Source: Rhodomicrobium vannielii ATCC 17100 (lineage in GTDB: Bacteria > Pseudomonadota > Alphaproteobacteria > Rhizobiales > Rhodomicrobiaceae). From it: DNA of 64,000 bases. Made by a program: the position numbers and the translations under genes. Shown piece by piece: positions 26,443 to 35,539 of this stretch. Positions within the stretch are counted from its first letter, which is position 1, and the number at the start of each line of letters is the position of its first letter. The stretch is taken from contig NC_014664.1 in the NCBI RefSeq assembly GCF_000166055.1, positions 3,007,501 through 3,071,500 on the forward strand, read 5' to 3'. The notes under the pieces were generated by a model. It was not told where the DNA came from and did not search any database. It saw nothing but the letters and a program-made list of their open reading frames with translations.

Positions 26443-26856
26443 TTACTTGGCGGGCGCGATCCTCGCGGGCGGCTGAGCCCAGGGCGCAGCGGCAACGAGC
26501 CGGACATTTGGGCCAAGAACCAGAGGCGGGAGTTCGAGACAGCTGGTGTTGATGGTGAGTTGCCGGGGCGGCACGAACAGCCGCAACAACAAGAGCTGTC
26601 TGGGTGGTGATCCGACGGTGACCGCCGCGAAGGAAACCACCGAAGGCGTCTCACCCTCATCAAGGAGGCGCAAGGTCAGGAGATCGCCAGGAAACACGCC
26701 GCTGTCGGACAGAACGCGAGAGCGAACTTCGTAGACCTGGCAGGAGGGATCGGATCCAGATCTGGCATGGCTGCGATCGAGCGCGATCAGATCGTCATCG
26801 AGACCGCTCTGCCCCTCGGCCGCCAAAGCCGACGCCCACGCACGCGCAAGTCTCAT
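26443..26856 (-). CDS. Hypothetical protein near the regulators
   Basis: 137 residues, beta-rich in the middle (VYEVRSRVLSDSGVFPGDLLTLRLLDEGETP), reminiscent of the LexA/CI-type S24 fold where a SxxxxPGD segment is usual, but without a helix-turn-helix and without a clear catalytic Ser/Lys pair. The ribosome binding site is weak. Treat as an unrecognised gene. Confidence 0.4.
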   Translation of the reverse strand: MRLARAWASALAAEGQSGLDDDLIALDRSHARSGSDPSCQVYEVRSRVLSDSGVFPGDLLTLRLLDEGETPSVVSFAAVTVGSPPRQLLLLRLFVPPRQLTINTSCLELPPLVLGPNVRLVAAAPWAQPPARIAPAK

Positions 26857-26958
26857 AGGCCGCTTTTCCGCTTCGTTGCCTTGGACTTAGACTTCTTCAT
26901 TTATATTGAAACTGCAATCTGAGATCCGATGCAGTTCAAAGAATGTGCGCGGACCTAT

Positions 26959-27509
26959 TCAAAGAAGGACGCGGCCGATCACGGTCGCTTTTGCTCTAAG
27001 CCTATGAATAGGCATGGCATTTTGATCATCGCTGTTGGTAATCAAAAGGTGCGGCCCGATGTATTGCCGCAACAGCAAAACGCCTTCTGGGCAGTTACTG
27101 GTAAAGATTTGGGCAATCACCAACTGGCCAAGCTCCAATTTCTGCAATCCCTTAGGGTCCATATCCGCGATGATCGGATCGCCCTCGGTGATGCCAAGCT
27201 CGCTCATCACGTTCGACAGAACCTTGAACATCTCTTGCGTCGAAGATGTCAGCGCCTTTTCGATTGCCGAGCCTTTGGGCGGGATATAGGGCGCAAGGTC
27301 GGCCATGTAGCTCAAGCTCTGAACCGAGAGAATTTCGGTCACAGGCACGCCCAACGCGCCGGCGAGCGCCTCCATTTTGGAAAGATGCAGCCCCCGCGCG
27401 CCCGCTTCGACCCGCGACAAATGACTTTCCGAGATGCCGATTTTTTCGCGAGCTCGGTGAGCGACAAGCCGCGTTCAAGTCTCAGTTGCCGGATTCGATT
27501 GATTGCCAT
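26959..27509 (-). pseudogene. XRE-family regulator, frame broken in an A6 run
   Basis: The N-terminal helix-turn-helix starts at 27509 (MAINRIRQLRLERGLSLTELAKK). The frame then fails at a run of six A (on the coding strand, near 27442-27447). With one more A the protein continues IGISESHLSRVEAGARGLHLSKMEALAGALG, completing the HTH, and then a C-terminal domain of about 120 residues (TEGDPIIADMDP..., LELGQLVIAQIFTSNCPEGVLLLRQYIGPHLLITN) like phage-type repressors. This is a homopolymer indel, a sequencing error or slippage. The neighbouring plus-strand regulator gene is divergent. Confidence 0.65.
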
Positions 27510-27639
27510 GGAGGGCTTCTTGCCAGCTTTCTTGGTGGCAATCCAGAGTTTGTCCAAAAAAGACCTTGGCTGAGGATTGTCTAACAGGCAACAATCGGCA
27601 AGTCAAAGCTAAAACCTGTCAGGGAGGCGCGGGGCACGC

Positions 27640-27957
27640 ATGAACTTGGCGACCAAATTCCAGAGCGTTTTGCAAGTGACGGGACATACCCGCACGAGTT
27701 TCGCGAAGCGCGCAGGCGTCACGCCCGCGATGTTATCGCGGCTCATCCCCCAGGATGGGAGGGAGCCAGAGAGAAAAGCCACGCTCGCAACCCTGCTCCG
27801 GCTGATCTCGGCCTCCGAAGGCCTACTCACTATCCAGGACTTCCGGGCGCACCGCGCCACGCGCGAACGGCCCTTCCTGATGGAGACCGCCTGCCCGCTC
27901 TGCGGGCGCGCCATCGAGGGCGATGCGAAGCACCCCAAGTGCAGATCAGCCGGATGA
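27640..27957 (+). CDS. XRE-like regulator with C-terminal zinc ribbon
   Basis: 105 residues. TSFAKRAGVTPAMLSRLIPQDGREPERKATLATLLRLIS is a Cro/CI-type helix-turn-helix. The C-terminus CPLCGRAIEGDAKHPKC has a CxxC...C pattern suggesting a zinc ribbon. It lies just upstream of the replication protein gene and divergent from the broken regulator, so control of replication is plausible. Confidence 0.7.
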   Translation: MNLATKFQSVLQVTGHTRTSFAKRAGVTPAMLSRLIPQDGREPERKATLATLLRLISASEGLLTIQDFRAHRATRERPFLMETACPLCGRAIEGDAKHPKCRSAG

Positions 27958-28024
27958 GCGCGGCCTTGCGATAGGCCCGAGCCAAGCGCGGCTCGCATGC
28001 AAGCAGGAAAGCAAAGGATGTCGC

Positions 28025-31000
28025 ATGAAACGGGGATCGGGCGGCAAGGCTAAAGCCCGCGACGGCGACACGTCGCCAGGCAAGACATCGCCAAGCGAGA
28101 CATCAGGTATGGCGTCATCAGGCCGATGGGAGTCCGTAAAAGCCGACCTCGCCGGCCGGGAGCTCGATATCCTGCGCTGGATCGGCATCGCCTGGCCACC
28201 GGCAAGGCGTCAAACCCATATCCATTGCCCCTTTCCGGGCCACGACGACAAGAACCCGTCCTGGCGATGGGACACGCGAAAGAAGGCATGGTTCTGCAGC
28301 CAGTGCGGCGGTGGCGACATCCTTCATGCCGTCGAGCGCATGAAGGGACTGTCCTTTCAGAAAGCCCTCGATTTGATCGAGACGGAGCTTCTCGGCCGCG
28401 CTTACGAAGCGCCGAAGCCGGAGCGAAAAACACGCCGCATCAGCCAGCAGCAGCCCGCTGAACGCGCCTTACAAAATAGGGCTGAGGCCGAAGCTTTTGG
28501 CGATTTGCCCAAAGCGCTCGATGAAAGCGCCGATGCTGCTACCGGTGGGCCGACCGGGCGACCGGTCCTTGATGCAGCCGATGACGACATCGAGAGGAGG
28601 CGCCAGCGCGCATTCCAGCTCTGGAGCGAGGCCAAAGCCGTCGCCGGCACGCTCGCTCAGACCTATTTCGAGCAGCATCGCGGCATTGTGCTCGATTGGC
28701 CGCTCCTTCACACGGCGATCCGCTTTCATTCCCGTCTTTGGTGCAGCGAGCGCGACGGATATTATCCGGCCATCCTGTTCCGGGTCTCGGACGCCTATGA
28801 TGGGGAACTCAAGACCCTCCACCGCCTCTATCTCGGCGAGGATGGCGGCAAGGCCAAGATCGCAAGCCCGAAAAAGGCCTATGGCGAGTATGCGGGCGGA
28901 GCCATCTGGTTTGGCGCGCCGCAAGAAGGCGGCGAGCTTGTAAAAGCCGAGGGGCCTGAAAACGCGCTTGTCTGTTTCATGGCGGGGCGCCCCTTTGTTG
29001 CCTCCGCCATTAGCGGCGCGAATCTGAAGAACGTCGTGCCTCCGTCCATTATCAAGACCGTGCTTGTCGCCGGCGACCGGGGCCGCGGCGTCGGCAAGGG
29101 CAAGGCGGGCGAGGACTATGCCGAGGATGCAGCCAACGCCGACCGCAAAAGAAAAGTCTCGGCCGCCATCACCTATCCGCCGGCGCGGCCGAAGCCGGAC
29201 GGCAAATGGCAGGATTGGAACGACCTTCTCGTAAGCGATGGGCTCGATGCCGTGCGCGAAGCGCTGGCCCAAAGCGAGCCCTGGGAAGATCTGCCCTTCG
29301 GGTTTCGCTGGCAGGAGAACGGCCGAGGCCTCGAATTCTTGAGCCGCATCGTGAAGGGTGAGGACGGCGAGGAGGAGGATGAGTGGGATTGGCTGTGCTC
29401 CGAGGTGAGGTTCCTCGCCACCACGCTCAACGCCGACAGCAAGGACTGGGGCCTCTATCTCGAAATCAGGACGCGCAACGCCGTCTGGCACAAGGCCGCC
29501 ATCCCGAAAACCGACCTCGTGACGAGCTCCGAGGATATTTTCAAGCACCTCGCCTATCACGGGCTCGATTTCAACATCACGCCAAGAGCGAAGACGAAGC
29601 TCCGGGAGCTGCTCGTCCGCACTCGGCCCAAATCCTATGCGCTGTGTGTTCCGAAGGTCGGGTTTCACGACGGGGTGTTTGTGCTCCCCGATGAGACCAT
29701 CGGGAACAGCAAAGGCCGCGCCGTCGTCTTTCAGCCGCACAAGCCGGTCGAGCATTTCTACCGAAAAGGCGGGAGCCTGAAAGGCTGGCAAGACGGCGTG
29801 GCGGCTTACGCGCGCGGCAACGACCGGCTCATGTTTGCGATCGCCGCCGCGTTAGCGCCGCCGCTCCTCGAACCGATCGGCATGGAAGGCGGCGGCATTC
29901 ATTTCCGAGGCGGGTCGACGGCTGGCAAGACCACCATCCTTCGAGCCGCTGGCACCGTCTGGGGCGGCGGCGGTCAATATGGCTTCATGCGTACCTGGCG
30001 GGCGACCGACAACGCGCTCGAAGCTGTCGCCGCCATCCACAACAATGCGTTTCTTGCCCTCGATGAGATCGCTGAAATCGAGCCGAGAGCGCTCTTTCGG
30101 GCGGCCTACGCGCTCGCGAATGGTCGGCAGAAAGAGCGGATGCAAAGAACCTCCGATCTTCGCAGCGCTTGCACCTGGCGGCTCCTCTTCATGTCCACAG
30201 GCGAGATCGGCATGGCCGAAAAACTCTCCGAAGACCGCATGCGCGCAACGGGTGGGCAGGCGGTGCGGCTTGTCGAAATCAGTGCCGACGCAGGCCACGG
30301 CATGGGCATGTTTCAAAGTCTGCACGGGTTCAAGGAACCAAAGCAGCTCGCCGAGGCGCTCAGTGCGAGCGGGCGGGAGCATTACGGCCATGCGGCGACC
30401 GCCTTCATTCGCCATCTGACAAGCGATCTTGAGCGGCTGACCGAAGGCGCGAAAGCCTTTATCGGCCGCTTCGTGCAACAAGCCTGCGCCAAAGACGCCG
30501 ACGGCCAGGTTGCGCGCGTGGCGGGCCGCTTCGGGCTTATCGCTGCCGCCGGCGAGCTTGCGATCGCGGCCGACATCGTGCCTTGGCGCCGCGGCGAGGT
30601 GCGCGAGGCTTGCAAGCGGCTGTTTCTCGAGTGGCTCGCCGCGCGCGGCACTTCGGGGCCGATCGAGACGCAGAACGGAATCCTGCAAGTCAAAGGCTTC
30701 ATCGAGCTGCATGGCTCCTCGCGCTTCAGCTCCTGGCATATGCCTGGCCAGCCGACCGTGAATAGGGTTGGCTTCTACCGCATCTTCGATCAGGGTGGCG
30801 AGGACGAGAGGGTCGTCTATTACGTGCTGCCCGAAGGGTGGAAAGAGATCTGTCGCGGTCACGACGCGCGATCGATCGCCAGCGCCATGGTGGAGCGGGG
30901 CATCATCAAGCCGGACAACGATGGAAAGTATCAGCGCGTCGTTCGCCTGCCCGGCATGGGCCCGAGGCGGTGCTACGAAATCGATGCGTCGCTTCTGTTT

Positions 31001-31084
31001 GGCGATGAGGATGAGCCTTCACCGCAAGTGAACGGCAGCGCCTGGGTGCCCGTCGGGCCGGATTTCACGGCGCCGGACCAATAG
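28025..31084 (+). CDS. ICE replication protein: CHC2 zinc finger, Toprim and DUF927 ATPase
   Basis: 1,019 residues from ATG 28025; the frame is open upstream into the previous gene. A CHC2-type primase zinc finger (Cys68, His73, Cys91, Cys94 in CPFPGHDDKNPSW...WFCSQCGGGD) is followed by a Toprim-3-like domain (LVKAEGPENALVC, then TVLVAGDRGRG and DWNDLL, about 300-430). The DUF927 domain spans about 450-900 with Walker A FRGGSTAGKTT and Walker B FLALDEIAEIE. The enzyme should prime and unwind ICE DNA. Iteron-like repeats follow its stop codon. Confidence 0.9.
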   Translation: MKRGSGGKAKARDGDTSPGKTSPSETSGMASSGRWESVKADLAGRELDILRWIGIAWPPARRQTHIHCPFPGHDDKNPSWRWDTRKKAWFCSQCGGGDILHAVERMKGLSFQKALDLIETELLGRAYEAPKPERKTRRISQQQPAERALQNRAEAEAFGDLPKALDESADAATGGPTGRPVLDAADDDIERRRQRAFQLWSEAKAVAGTLAQTYFEQHRGIVLDWPLLHTAIRFHSRLWCSERDGYYPAILFRVSDAYDGELKTLHRLYLGEDGGKAKIASPKKAYGEYAGGAIWFGAPQEGGELVKAEGPENALVCFMAGRPFVASAISGANLKNVVPPSIIKTVLVAGDRGRGVGKGKAGEDYAEDAANADRKRKVSAAITYPPARPKPDGKWQDWNDLLVSDGLDAVREALAQSEPWEDLPFGFRWQENGRGLEFLSRIVKGEDGEEEDEWDWLCSEVRFLATTLNADSKDWGLYLEIRTRNAVWHKAAIPKTDLVTSSEDIFKHLAYHGLDFNITPRAKTKLRELLVRTRPKSYALCVPKVGFHDGVFVLPDETIGNSKGRAVVFQPHKPVEHFYRKGGSLKGWQDGVAAYARGNDRLMFAIAAALAPPLLEPIGMEGGGIHFRGGSTAGKTTILRAAGTVWGGGGQYGFMRTWRATDNALEAVAAIHNNAFLALDEIAEIEPRALFRAAYALANGRQKERMQRTSDLRSACTWRLLFMSTGEIGMAEKLSEDRMRATGGQAVRLVEISADAGHGMGMFQSLHGFKEPKQLAEALSASGREHYGHAATAFIRHLTSDLERLTEGAKAFIGRFVQQACAKDADGQVARVAGRFGLIAAAGELAIAADIVPWRRGEVREACKRLFLEWLAARGTSGPIETQNGILQVKGFIELHGSSRFSSWHMPGQPTVNRVGFYRIFDQGGEDERVVYYVLPEGWKEICRGHDARSIASAMVERGIIKPDNDGKYQRVVRLPGMGPRRCYEIDASLLFGDEDEPSPQVNGSAWVPVGPDFTAPDQ

Positions 31085-31102
31085 GGTGATCGCTTTTTCC
31101 GG

Positions 31103-31323
31103 GTAACAGGTGAAACAGGTGCTACATTATTGCTATAACCTGACTTTTTCAGTTACACGGGACAGAGAAGCTCGTGTAACAAGTGTAACATCGCTGCACG
31201 TTTCGCCGAATCCTGATCGCGATATTCTCGCTTTAAGCCGGGCGTGTTACGCCTGTTACGCCTCGTCGGTTTTCGAGTGTAACAGATATTTCTTCGTGAT
31301 TTCAGAACTGTAACGCCTGTTAC
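31103..31323. repeat. Iteron-like region: seven GTAACA/TGTTAC hexamers
   Basis: GTAACA occurs at 31103, 31176, 31185 and 31279 and its complement TGTTAC at 31245, 31254 and 31318, several within a longer GTGTAACA or CGCCTGTTAC context, all inside 221 bases just 3' of the replication gene. The clustering suggests an origin or a replication-control site. The remaining part of 31085-31544 holds a 22-codon frame with a GGAG site (31348) and a hairpin described separately. Confidence 0.55.
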
Positions 31324-31486
31324 ACGCATTACACGGAAAAGGAGACCATGCCCGCGGACGAACCGGCGTTTGGGCGGGGTGCGTCATTCAGGGGCTACCA
31401 CGGGTCCCGGGGATAGCTGCAAGAGGCCGGGAGAGGTCATGGGCTCCCGGACGAGAATGGCCTGCTAAAGCCCATGAAGCGGACAC

Positions 31487-31509
31487 TGTAAATCGGTGTC
31501 GGATTTACA
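31487..31509. terminator. Hairpin between the replication region and the TIR gene
   Basis: TGTAAATC (31487-31494) and GATTTACA (31502-31509) are perfect reverse complements around a 7-base loop. It lies about 35 bases beyond the stop of the minus-strand TIR gene and could end that transcript, though no T-run follows. Confidence 0.35.
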
Positions 31510-31544
31510 GAGGGACATCAGCAAAGCAGCCGCTCTTGCCCTAA

Positions 31545-32525
31545 CTAGTCTTTCTTTCCCGGCAGATGAAAATTCGAGCGGTAACCCTGGAGTAATTCAC
31601 GTATGTCAGCAATTACCCATTCGAAATCATTATCTAGCGCTTCGTTAGATGTTAAATCTGCGATATTCGCCTGAGAGAACCCAAACCCTTTTGGGATCTT
31701 GCTTGCTCCAGAAATAACATCGTCAATCATTGTCGAGACAAGGAAACCGTTAACACTTCCAAACTCGATTTCGTCCCAGAAAATTTGTCGCTCAGTTTGA
31801 ACAGATTCCTTGCTCCAGAAGACCAGAACGCATCCTGAGCGATCAAGAGCCCGGCTAATGGCCATCCTATAATTATCAAAGAACCTAATATATTTGAGGT
31901 TTGGTGATCCAACCCACTTCTTTGAGAGACCGAGCTTTGCGGGCTTATCGATGAAAACAGTCAATTCGCTCTCTAACATCTTTTCGACAAATGGTCGTAT
32001 CCTAGGCTTGTCCACATCGACGTGCGAAACAAAAACCCAAGGCTTTTCAAGCTCTTCACTAATTTCCTTTTGCCCAGGTCGAGGCTGTTCGGCAGGCGGG
32101 ATTTCCGCTGATGGAACGGCGTCTTCCGCATCCACTCGTCGACGAATCAGTAGAGATAACGACCTTAGTAGTGCCTCAACTGAGGTCTTGTCGGTTTGGT
32201 TAAATATGTGAGTTTGATATACGTTAAATGGTATCGGCAAATCCTTGGGGTTCAGTGAGCCTACTATAATCGGTATCAGCTTTTTTAATCTCGCGGCGTA
32301 ACCAGCTTCGGCTAGCACCCAATCGCTTTTTACCGATAAATCGGACCAGATAACGATAACGGCTCTTGCTTCATTTAGACGGTCCTGAATAACCCTGTTA
32401 AAATCCTCGCCCGCCAGTAGGTCAGTGTCCCACCAGGTCGAATGCCCACGATCATTAATGATTTTGGCTAACGCCTCTGCAATAGGCCTTTCAGGTCGAG
32501 CATATGCGATAAAAACGTCTTTCAT
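31545..32525 (-). CDS. Tandem TIR-domain protein
   Basis: 326 residues with two TIR domains in a row. The first (1-130) opens DVFIAYARPERPIAEALAKIINDRGHSTWWD and has SDWVLAEAGYA, where the Glu is at the position of the NAD-cleaving residue. After a Glu/Pro linker the second (about 165-320) opens PWVFVSHVDVDKPRIRPFVEKML and has VLVFWSKESVQTERQIFWDEIEFG. The gene is AT-richer than its neighbours, a sign of transfer. It stands alone, without a recognisable sensor gene. An NADase defence role fits the family but is inferred. The two domains could instead act as scaffold. Confidence 0.85.
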   Translation of the reverse strand: MKDVFIAYARPERPIAEALAKIINDRGHSTWWDTDLLAGEDFNRVIQDRLNEARAVIVIWSDLSVKSDWVLAEAGYAARLKKLIPIIVGSLNPKDLPIPFNVYQTHIFNQTDKTSVEALLRSLSLLIRRRVDAEDAVPSAEIPPAEQPRPGQKEISEELEKPWVFVSHVDVDKPRIRPFVEKMLESELTVFIDKPAKLGLSKKWVGSPNLKYIRFFDNYRMAISRALDRSGCVLVFWSKESVQTERQIFWDEIEFGSVNGFLVSTMIDDVISGASKIPKGFGFSQANIADLTSNEALDNDFEWVIADIRELLQGYRSNFHLPGKKD

Positions 32526-32871
32526 AATACACCCTCAACTCCATTGCCCGTGCACGGATTGTGTATCAGCTGTCCTGCTTTTTGCAATCGCCGAGGCACA
32601 GCCTAGCCCCCCGCGGTGGCATTCACATCGATTTCTGTATCTGAGGGTGAAGCCGCCACGATGGTTTGGGACCGCGATTTCCGGTTTCGACCCATCTCGA
32701 CGAACAGCGCGCAACTTTTTTGATGCGGTTCCGTCGATGGATAAGGCTGAATGCTAACCTGCCTTCAAGGCCGCTGGCGCGGGCACAGCGCAGAGGTCGG
32801 TTTGTCCCGCGCTGTGGTTTGTCGGTGTTTTGGCTTTGCCTTCTGCCAACGGCTCCCATTATCTTGGCTCA
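32526..32871. other. Gene-free stretch
   Basis: 346 bases between the divergently transcribed TIR and AbiEii-like genes. It should contain both promoters. I see no gene and no strong repeat. Confidence 0.5.
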
Positions 32872-33549
32872 ATGACACAGATATTCGATCCGAGGCTCGA
32901 TATCCTGCCCGCCTCGCAGCGGCGCCTTTGGGACGAACTCGGCGATACCCCGGCAGACTTCATCCTTTATGGCGGTACCGCTCTTGCCTTGCGGATTGGC
33001 CATCGAAAGTCTGTGGATTTTGATTTTTTCAGTTCAGAACCGCTTGATCCCGCCAAGCTTCTTGAACAGGTTCCCTATCTCAAGAATGCCAGTGTTATTC
33101 AAAGCGAAGTCAACACGTTGACTGTCACTGTGCGAAGGCGCGGTCCTGTAAAGCTCTCCTTTTTTGGAGTGCCTCGTTTGCGGCGAGTTGGCGAAACGAG
33201 CAAAGCGCCTGTGACCGGATTAAGAGTCGCATCGCTGCTGGACCTCGCAGGAACCAAGGCTGCCGTGGTTCAAAGAAGGGCCGAGGCAAAGGATTACATC
33301 GATGTTGCCGCGATTTTGTCAGAGGGCAGCATCGATCTTCCGCTCGCTTTGGCGAGTGCAAAGGCGATCTATGGCGCGCAGTTCAATCCGCAAAATACCC
33401 TCAAGGCGCTTGTGTTCTTCGATGAAGGCAATTTGCAGGGGCTCTCGCAGCGCATAAAGAAGCAACTTGTAGACGCCGTCCGCGGTGTTGATCTTTCAAA
33501 ATTGCCCCATCTGACCGGTAAGAAGCTCGATTCGGGACGAAAGCGGTGA
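32872..33549 (+). CDS. AbiEii/AbiGii-like nucleotidyltransferase (toxin-type)
   Basis: 225 residues from the Met of MTQIFDPRLDILP. FILYGGTALALRIGHRKSVDFDFFS carries the nucleotidyltransferase signature of the DUF1814/AbiEii group (GGTAL, then R/K-S-x-D-x-D). VASLLDLAGTKAAVVQRRAEAKDYIDVAAIL is the conserved downstream helix with K-x-x-x...R-x-x-x-K-D-x-x-D. Members of the family act as toxins or abortive-infection factors by modifying tRNA. Its stop overlaps the next gene in GTGA, implying translational coupling. Confidence 0.85.
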   Translation: MTQIFDPRLDILPASQRRLWDELGDTPADFILYGGTALALRIGHRKSVDFDFFSSEPLDPAKLLEQVPYLKNASVIQSEVNTLTVTVRRRGPVKLSFFGVPRLRRVGETSKAPVTGLRVASLLDLAGTKAAVVQRRAEAKDYIDVAAILSEGSIDLPLALASAKAIYGAQFNPQNTLKALVFFDEGNLQGLSQRIKKQLVDAVRGVDLSKLPHLTGKKLDSGRKR

Positions 33550-33833
33550 GAGAGATACCCTTGACGCCAGAAACTTCGAGGATCGCAAGGCGGATCATCT
33601 GGTTTGAGCCGCCGTCTGCTGCGCTTTCCGATCCCGTTCGTTTCATGGCTTATGCCATGGCGCGCGCCACCCATGAGGACATGCAGGTGCTTCGCCGATA
33701 TGTCCCGCTGGAAGATTTGGTCGAGGCGCTCGATCGGGCGCCGCCTGGGATCATCGATACTCGATCCTGGGCGTATTGGAACCTGATTGCCGGCCGTTAT
33801 CCCGCGCCTCCTTTGCCCAAGAGGCAGCTTTAG
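33546..33833 (+). CDS. Small partner of the AbiEii-like protein
   Basis: 95 residues starting at a GTG that overlaps the upstream stop by four bases. The sequence (TPETSRIARRIIWFEPPSAALSDPVRFMAYAMARATHEDMQVLRRYV) matches the general pattern of small proteins coupled to DUF1814 genes. An antitoxin role is inferred from gene coupling. Classic AbiEi antitoxins have a winged helix and are longer, and I do not see that here. Confidence 0.65.
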   Translation: MREIPLTPETSRIARRIIWFEPPSAALSDPVRFMAYAMARATHEDMQVLRRYVPLEDLVEALDRAPPGIIDTRSWAYWNLIAGRYPAPPLPKRQL

Positions 33834-33866
33834 AGAGTCGCTGTTCGGTTGACTATGGCGTCGCGA

Positions 33867-34079
33867 TCATGATTTGGCGGCACGTTCCGCGGCTGCAAGA
33901 GACTGAGCGAGGCTGTCGAGTTCATCGTCGACTTGGCGGGACAGGCTTCGAAGCCTAATGTGACGCGCGGTATCGTCTGCCGCTCGGGAGGTGTTCGCCG
34001 CGTCGTCGATCAGTTCGCGCGCATATCGCAGCAAAGCCTTGAGACTTTTGAGGTCCGCAACAGTAAGCTTCATGGGCAT
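33867..34079 (-). CDS. Small helical protein
   Basis: 70 residues (or 68 from the second Met), helical and acidic (LTVADLKSLKALLRYARELIDDAANTSRAADDTARHIRLRSLSRQVDDELDSLAQSLA). A GTGGGGG ribosome binding site precedes the start. It is divergent from the XRE gene at 34144. No family recognised. Confidence 0.55.
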   Translation of the reverse strand: MPMKLTVADLKSLKALLRYARELIDDAANTSRAADDTARHIRLRSLSRQVDDELDSLAQSLAAAERAAKS

Positions 34080-34143
34080 ACCCCCACGCTCGCCAATGTG
34101 TTAGCGTCACAATGCTTATGGCTATGAATGTATATATGATACA

Positions 34144-34578
34144 ATGAAGGTGTCAACGATACAATTGAAGATGGCGCGCGCGGCTCTAGGCTGGACCATT
34201 CGTGAGCTGGCCGAGAGGGCTCGCATTCACGTCAATACCGCCCAACGCATCGAGGCCGGTCTTCCGGCGCAGAGCGCAACGCTGCAAACAGTGCAGCGCG
34301 TCTACGAGGACGCTGGACTGGAATTCATTTTCGCCGATAGCGGCGGTGGGCCAGGCGTCCGTCTGAAATTGAACGCCGAGATCCCGGCGCCTGGAGGGCG
34401 CTCGGATGAAGGCGAAGACAACGAGCCGGACGGCTTGAAGGCTCTCGATTGCGAGTTGGTCGACCATTGGCGCAAGCGGCCACGGCTTTGGCACTCGCTT
34501 TCGGAGACAGGTCAGCGTGTGCTGTCCCGCGAAATGTTTGGCGAGGATTGCGCAAACGAGGTGCGCCCCGGAGAATGA
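34144..34578 (+). CDS. XRE-family regulator
   Basis: 144 residues. The N-terminal helix-turn-helix (QLKMARAALGWTIRELAERARIHVNTAQRIEAG) is paralogous to that of the gene at 47096, sharing MARAALGW. The C-terminal extension is hydrophilic. GATACAAT occurs at 34138-34145, across the start codon, and again at 34158-34165, possible sites for autoregulation. It lies between the AbiEii-like pair and the permease genes. Confidence 0.8.
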   Translation: MKVSTIQLKMARAALGWTIRELAERARIHVNTAQRIEAGLPAQSATLQTVQRVYEDAGLEFIFADSGGGPGVRLKLNAEIPAPGGRSDEGEDNEPDGLKALDCELVDHWRKRPRLWHSLSETGQRVLSREMFGEDCANEVRPGE

Positions 34579-34615
34579 GGCGCGGCCCCTGATCCTTCGT
34601 CGTGATCCTCCCGAA

Positions 34616-35539
34616 TCAAGGACTGGAGCGCCCTCGAAGGCTGGGCTTCGCTCCGACCCGGTCACGGCAGACAGGCTCAGCGAGACGAAGCAAGGCAGCT
34701 TTTAGATAAGGCGTGGGACGCGGGATCGCGGGCATGATTTTGAGCGTGAGAGACGCGGCGGTGAGAAGCAGGAGCACGGCGAAGACGCGTTTCAGAAGCA
34801 CAACCGGCAGGCTATGCGCGAGCCTCGCGCCAACGGGCGCGGTCAGAACGCTTGCGACCCCGATTGCGCCGACGGCCGGCATGAAAATGGCGCCTGCACA
34901 GGCGCCGGAACAGCCCTCGGGCGAAGGCGCCAGAAGATAGCCCGCAACTCCCGCCCCAGCGAGCGGCAGACCGAGCGCGGACGCCGTTCCGATCGCCTTC
35001 TTCATGGACACGAAGCGCGACAGGATCGGGACGCAGAAGAAGGCGCCGCCAAACCCAAGGAGTGCCGCAAGCGCCCCGCCGCTCACGCTTTTCAGCGCGG
35101 TTTCCGTCAGGCGTTCAAAGCCAAGCCTGTCCGAGACGGCAGCTTCCTTCGCCCTTTCGGGCCTCAGGACTCCCCACGTAAACACGATCGCATAGAGAAC
35201 GAAGACGGCGACGATCATGCGCGCATCGAGAAAGGGCGCGAGCGTGGTCGCCAGAAAGGAGCCCGTGATAAGCGCAGGCGCCAGGAGGGCCGCGCATCTG
35301 AGACAGACCGCGCCCTTCGCCGCATGGGCCTGGGCGCTTGCAAGCGCGGTTGGAATGACGAGCGCCAGCGAAGTGGCGGTGGCGATTCTCGGCACGTCCG
35401 GCCCGGAGATACCTAGGAGCGGCAAACCGTAGATGAGGCTCGGCACCACGACGAGGCCGCCGCCGATGCCCAGCAGTCCCGCGGAGAGACCGGAGACGCA
35501 GCCGACGGCGGCGAGCAGGACCCAGTCAAAAGGCGTCAT
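34616..35539 (-). CDS. TauE/SafE-family permease, second of a pair
   Basis: 307 residues, about eight hydrophobic helices. The opening VLLAAVGCVSGLSAGLLGIGGGLVVVPSLI is the family repeat (GxxxGLxGIGGGxxxxP), and the second repeat ALAALLGFGGAFFCVPILSRF is seen near residue 160. Such proteins export or import sulfite, sulfoacetate or other small anions. Its ATG overlaps the preceding stop (ATGA), and together the pair follows trbI directly. Confidence 0.85.
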   Translation of the reverse strand: MTPFDWVLLAAVGCVSGLSAGLLGIGGGLVVVPSLIYGLPLLGISGPDVPRIATATSLALVIPTALASAQAHAAKGAVCLRCAALLAPALITGSFLATTLAPFLDARMIVAVFVLYAIVFTWGVLRPERAKEAAVSDRLGFERLTETALKSVSGGALAALLGFGGAFFCVPILSRFVSMKKAIGTASALGLPLAGAGVAGYLLAPSPEGCSGACAGAIFMPAVGAIGVASVLTAPVGARLAHSLPVVLLKRVFAVLLLLTAASLTLKIMPAIPRPTPYLKAALLRLAEPVCRDRVGAKPSLRGRSSP

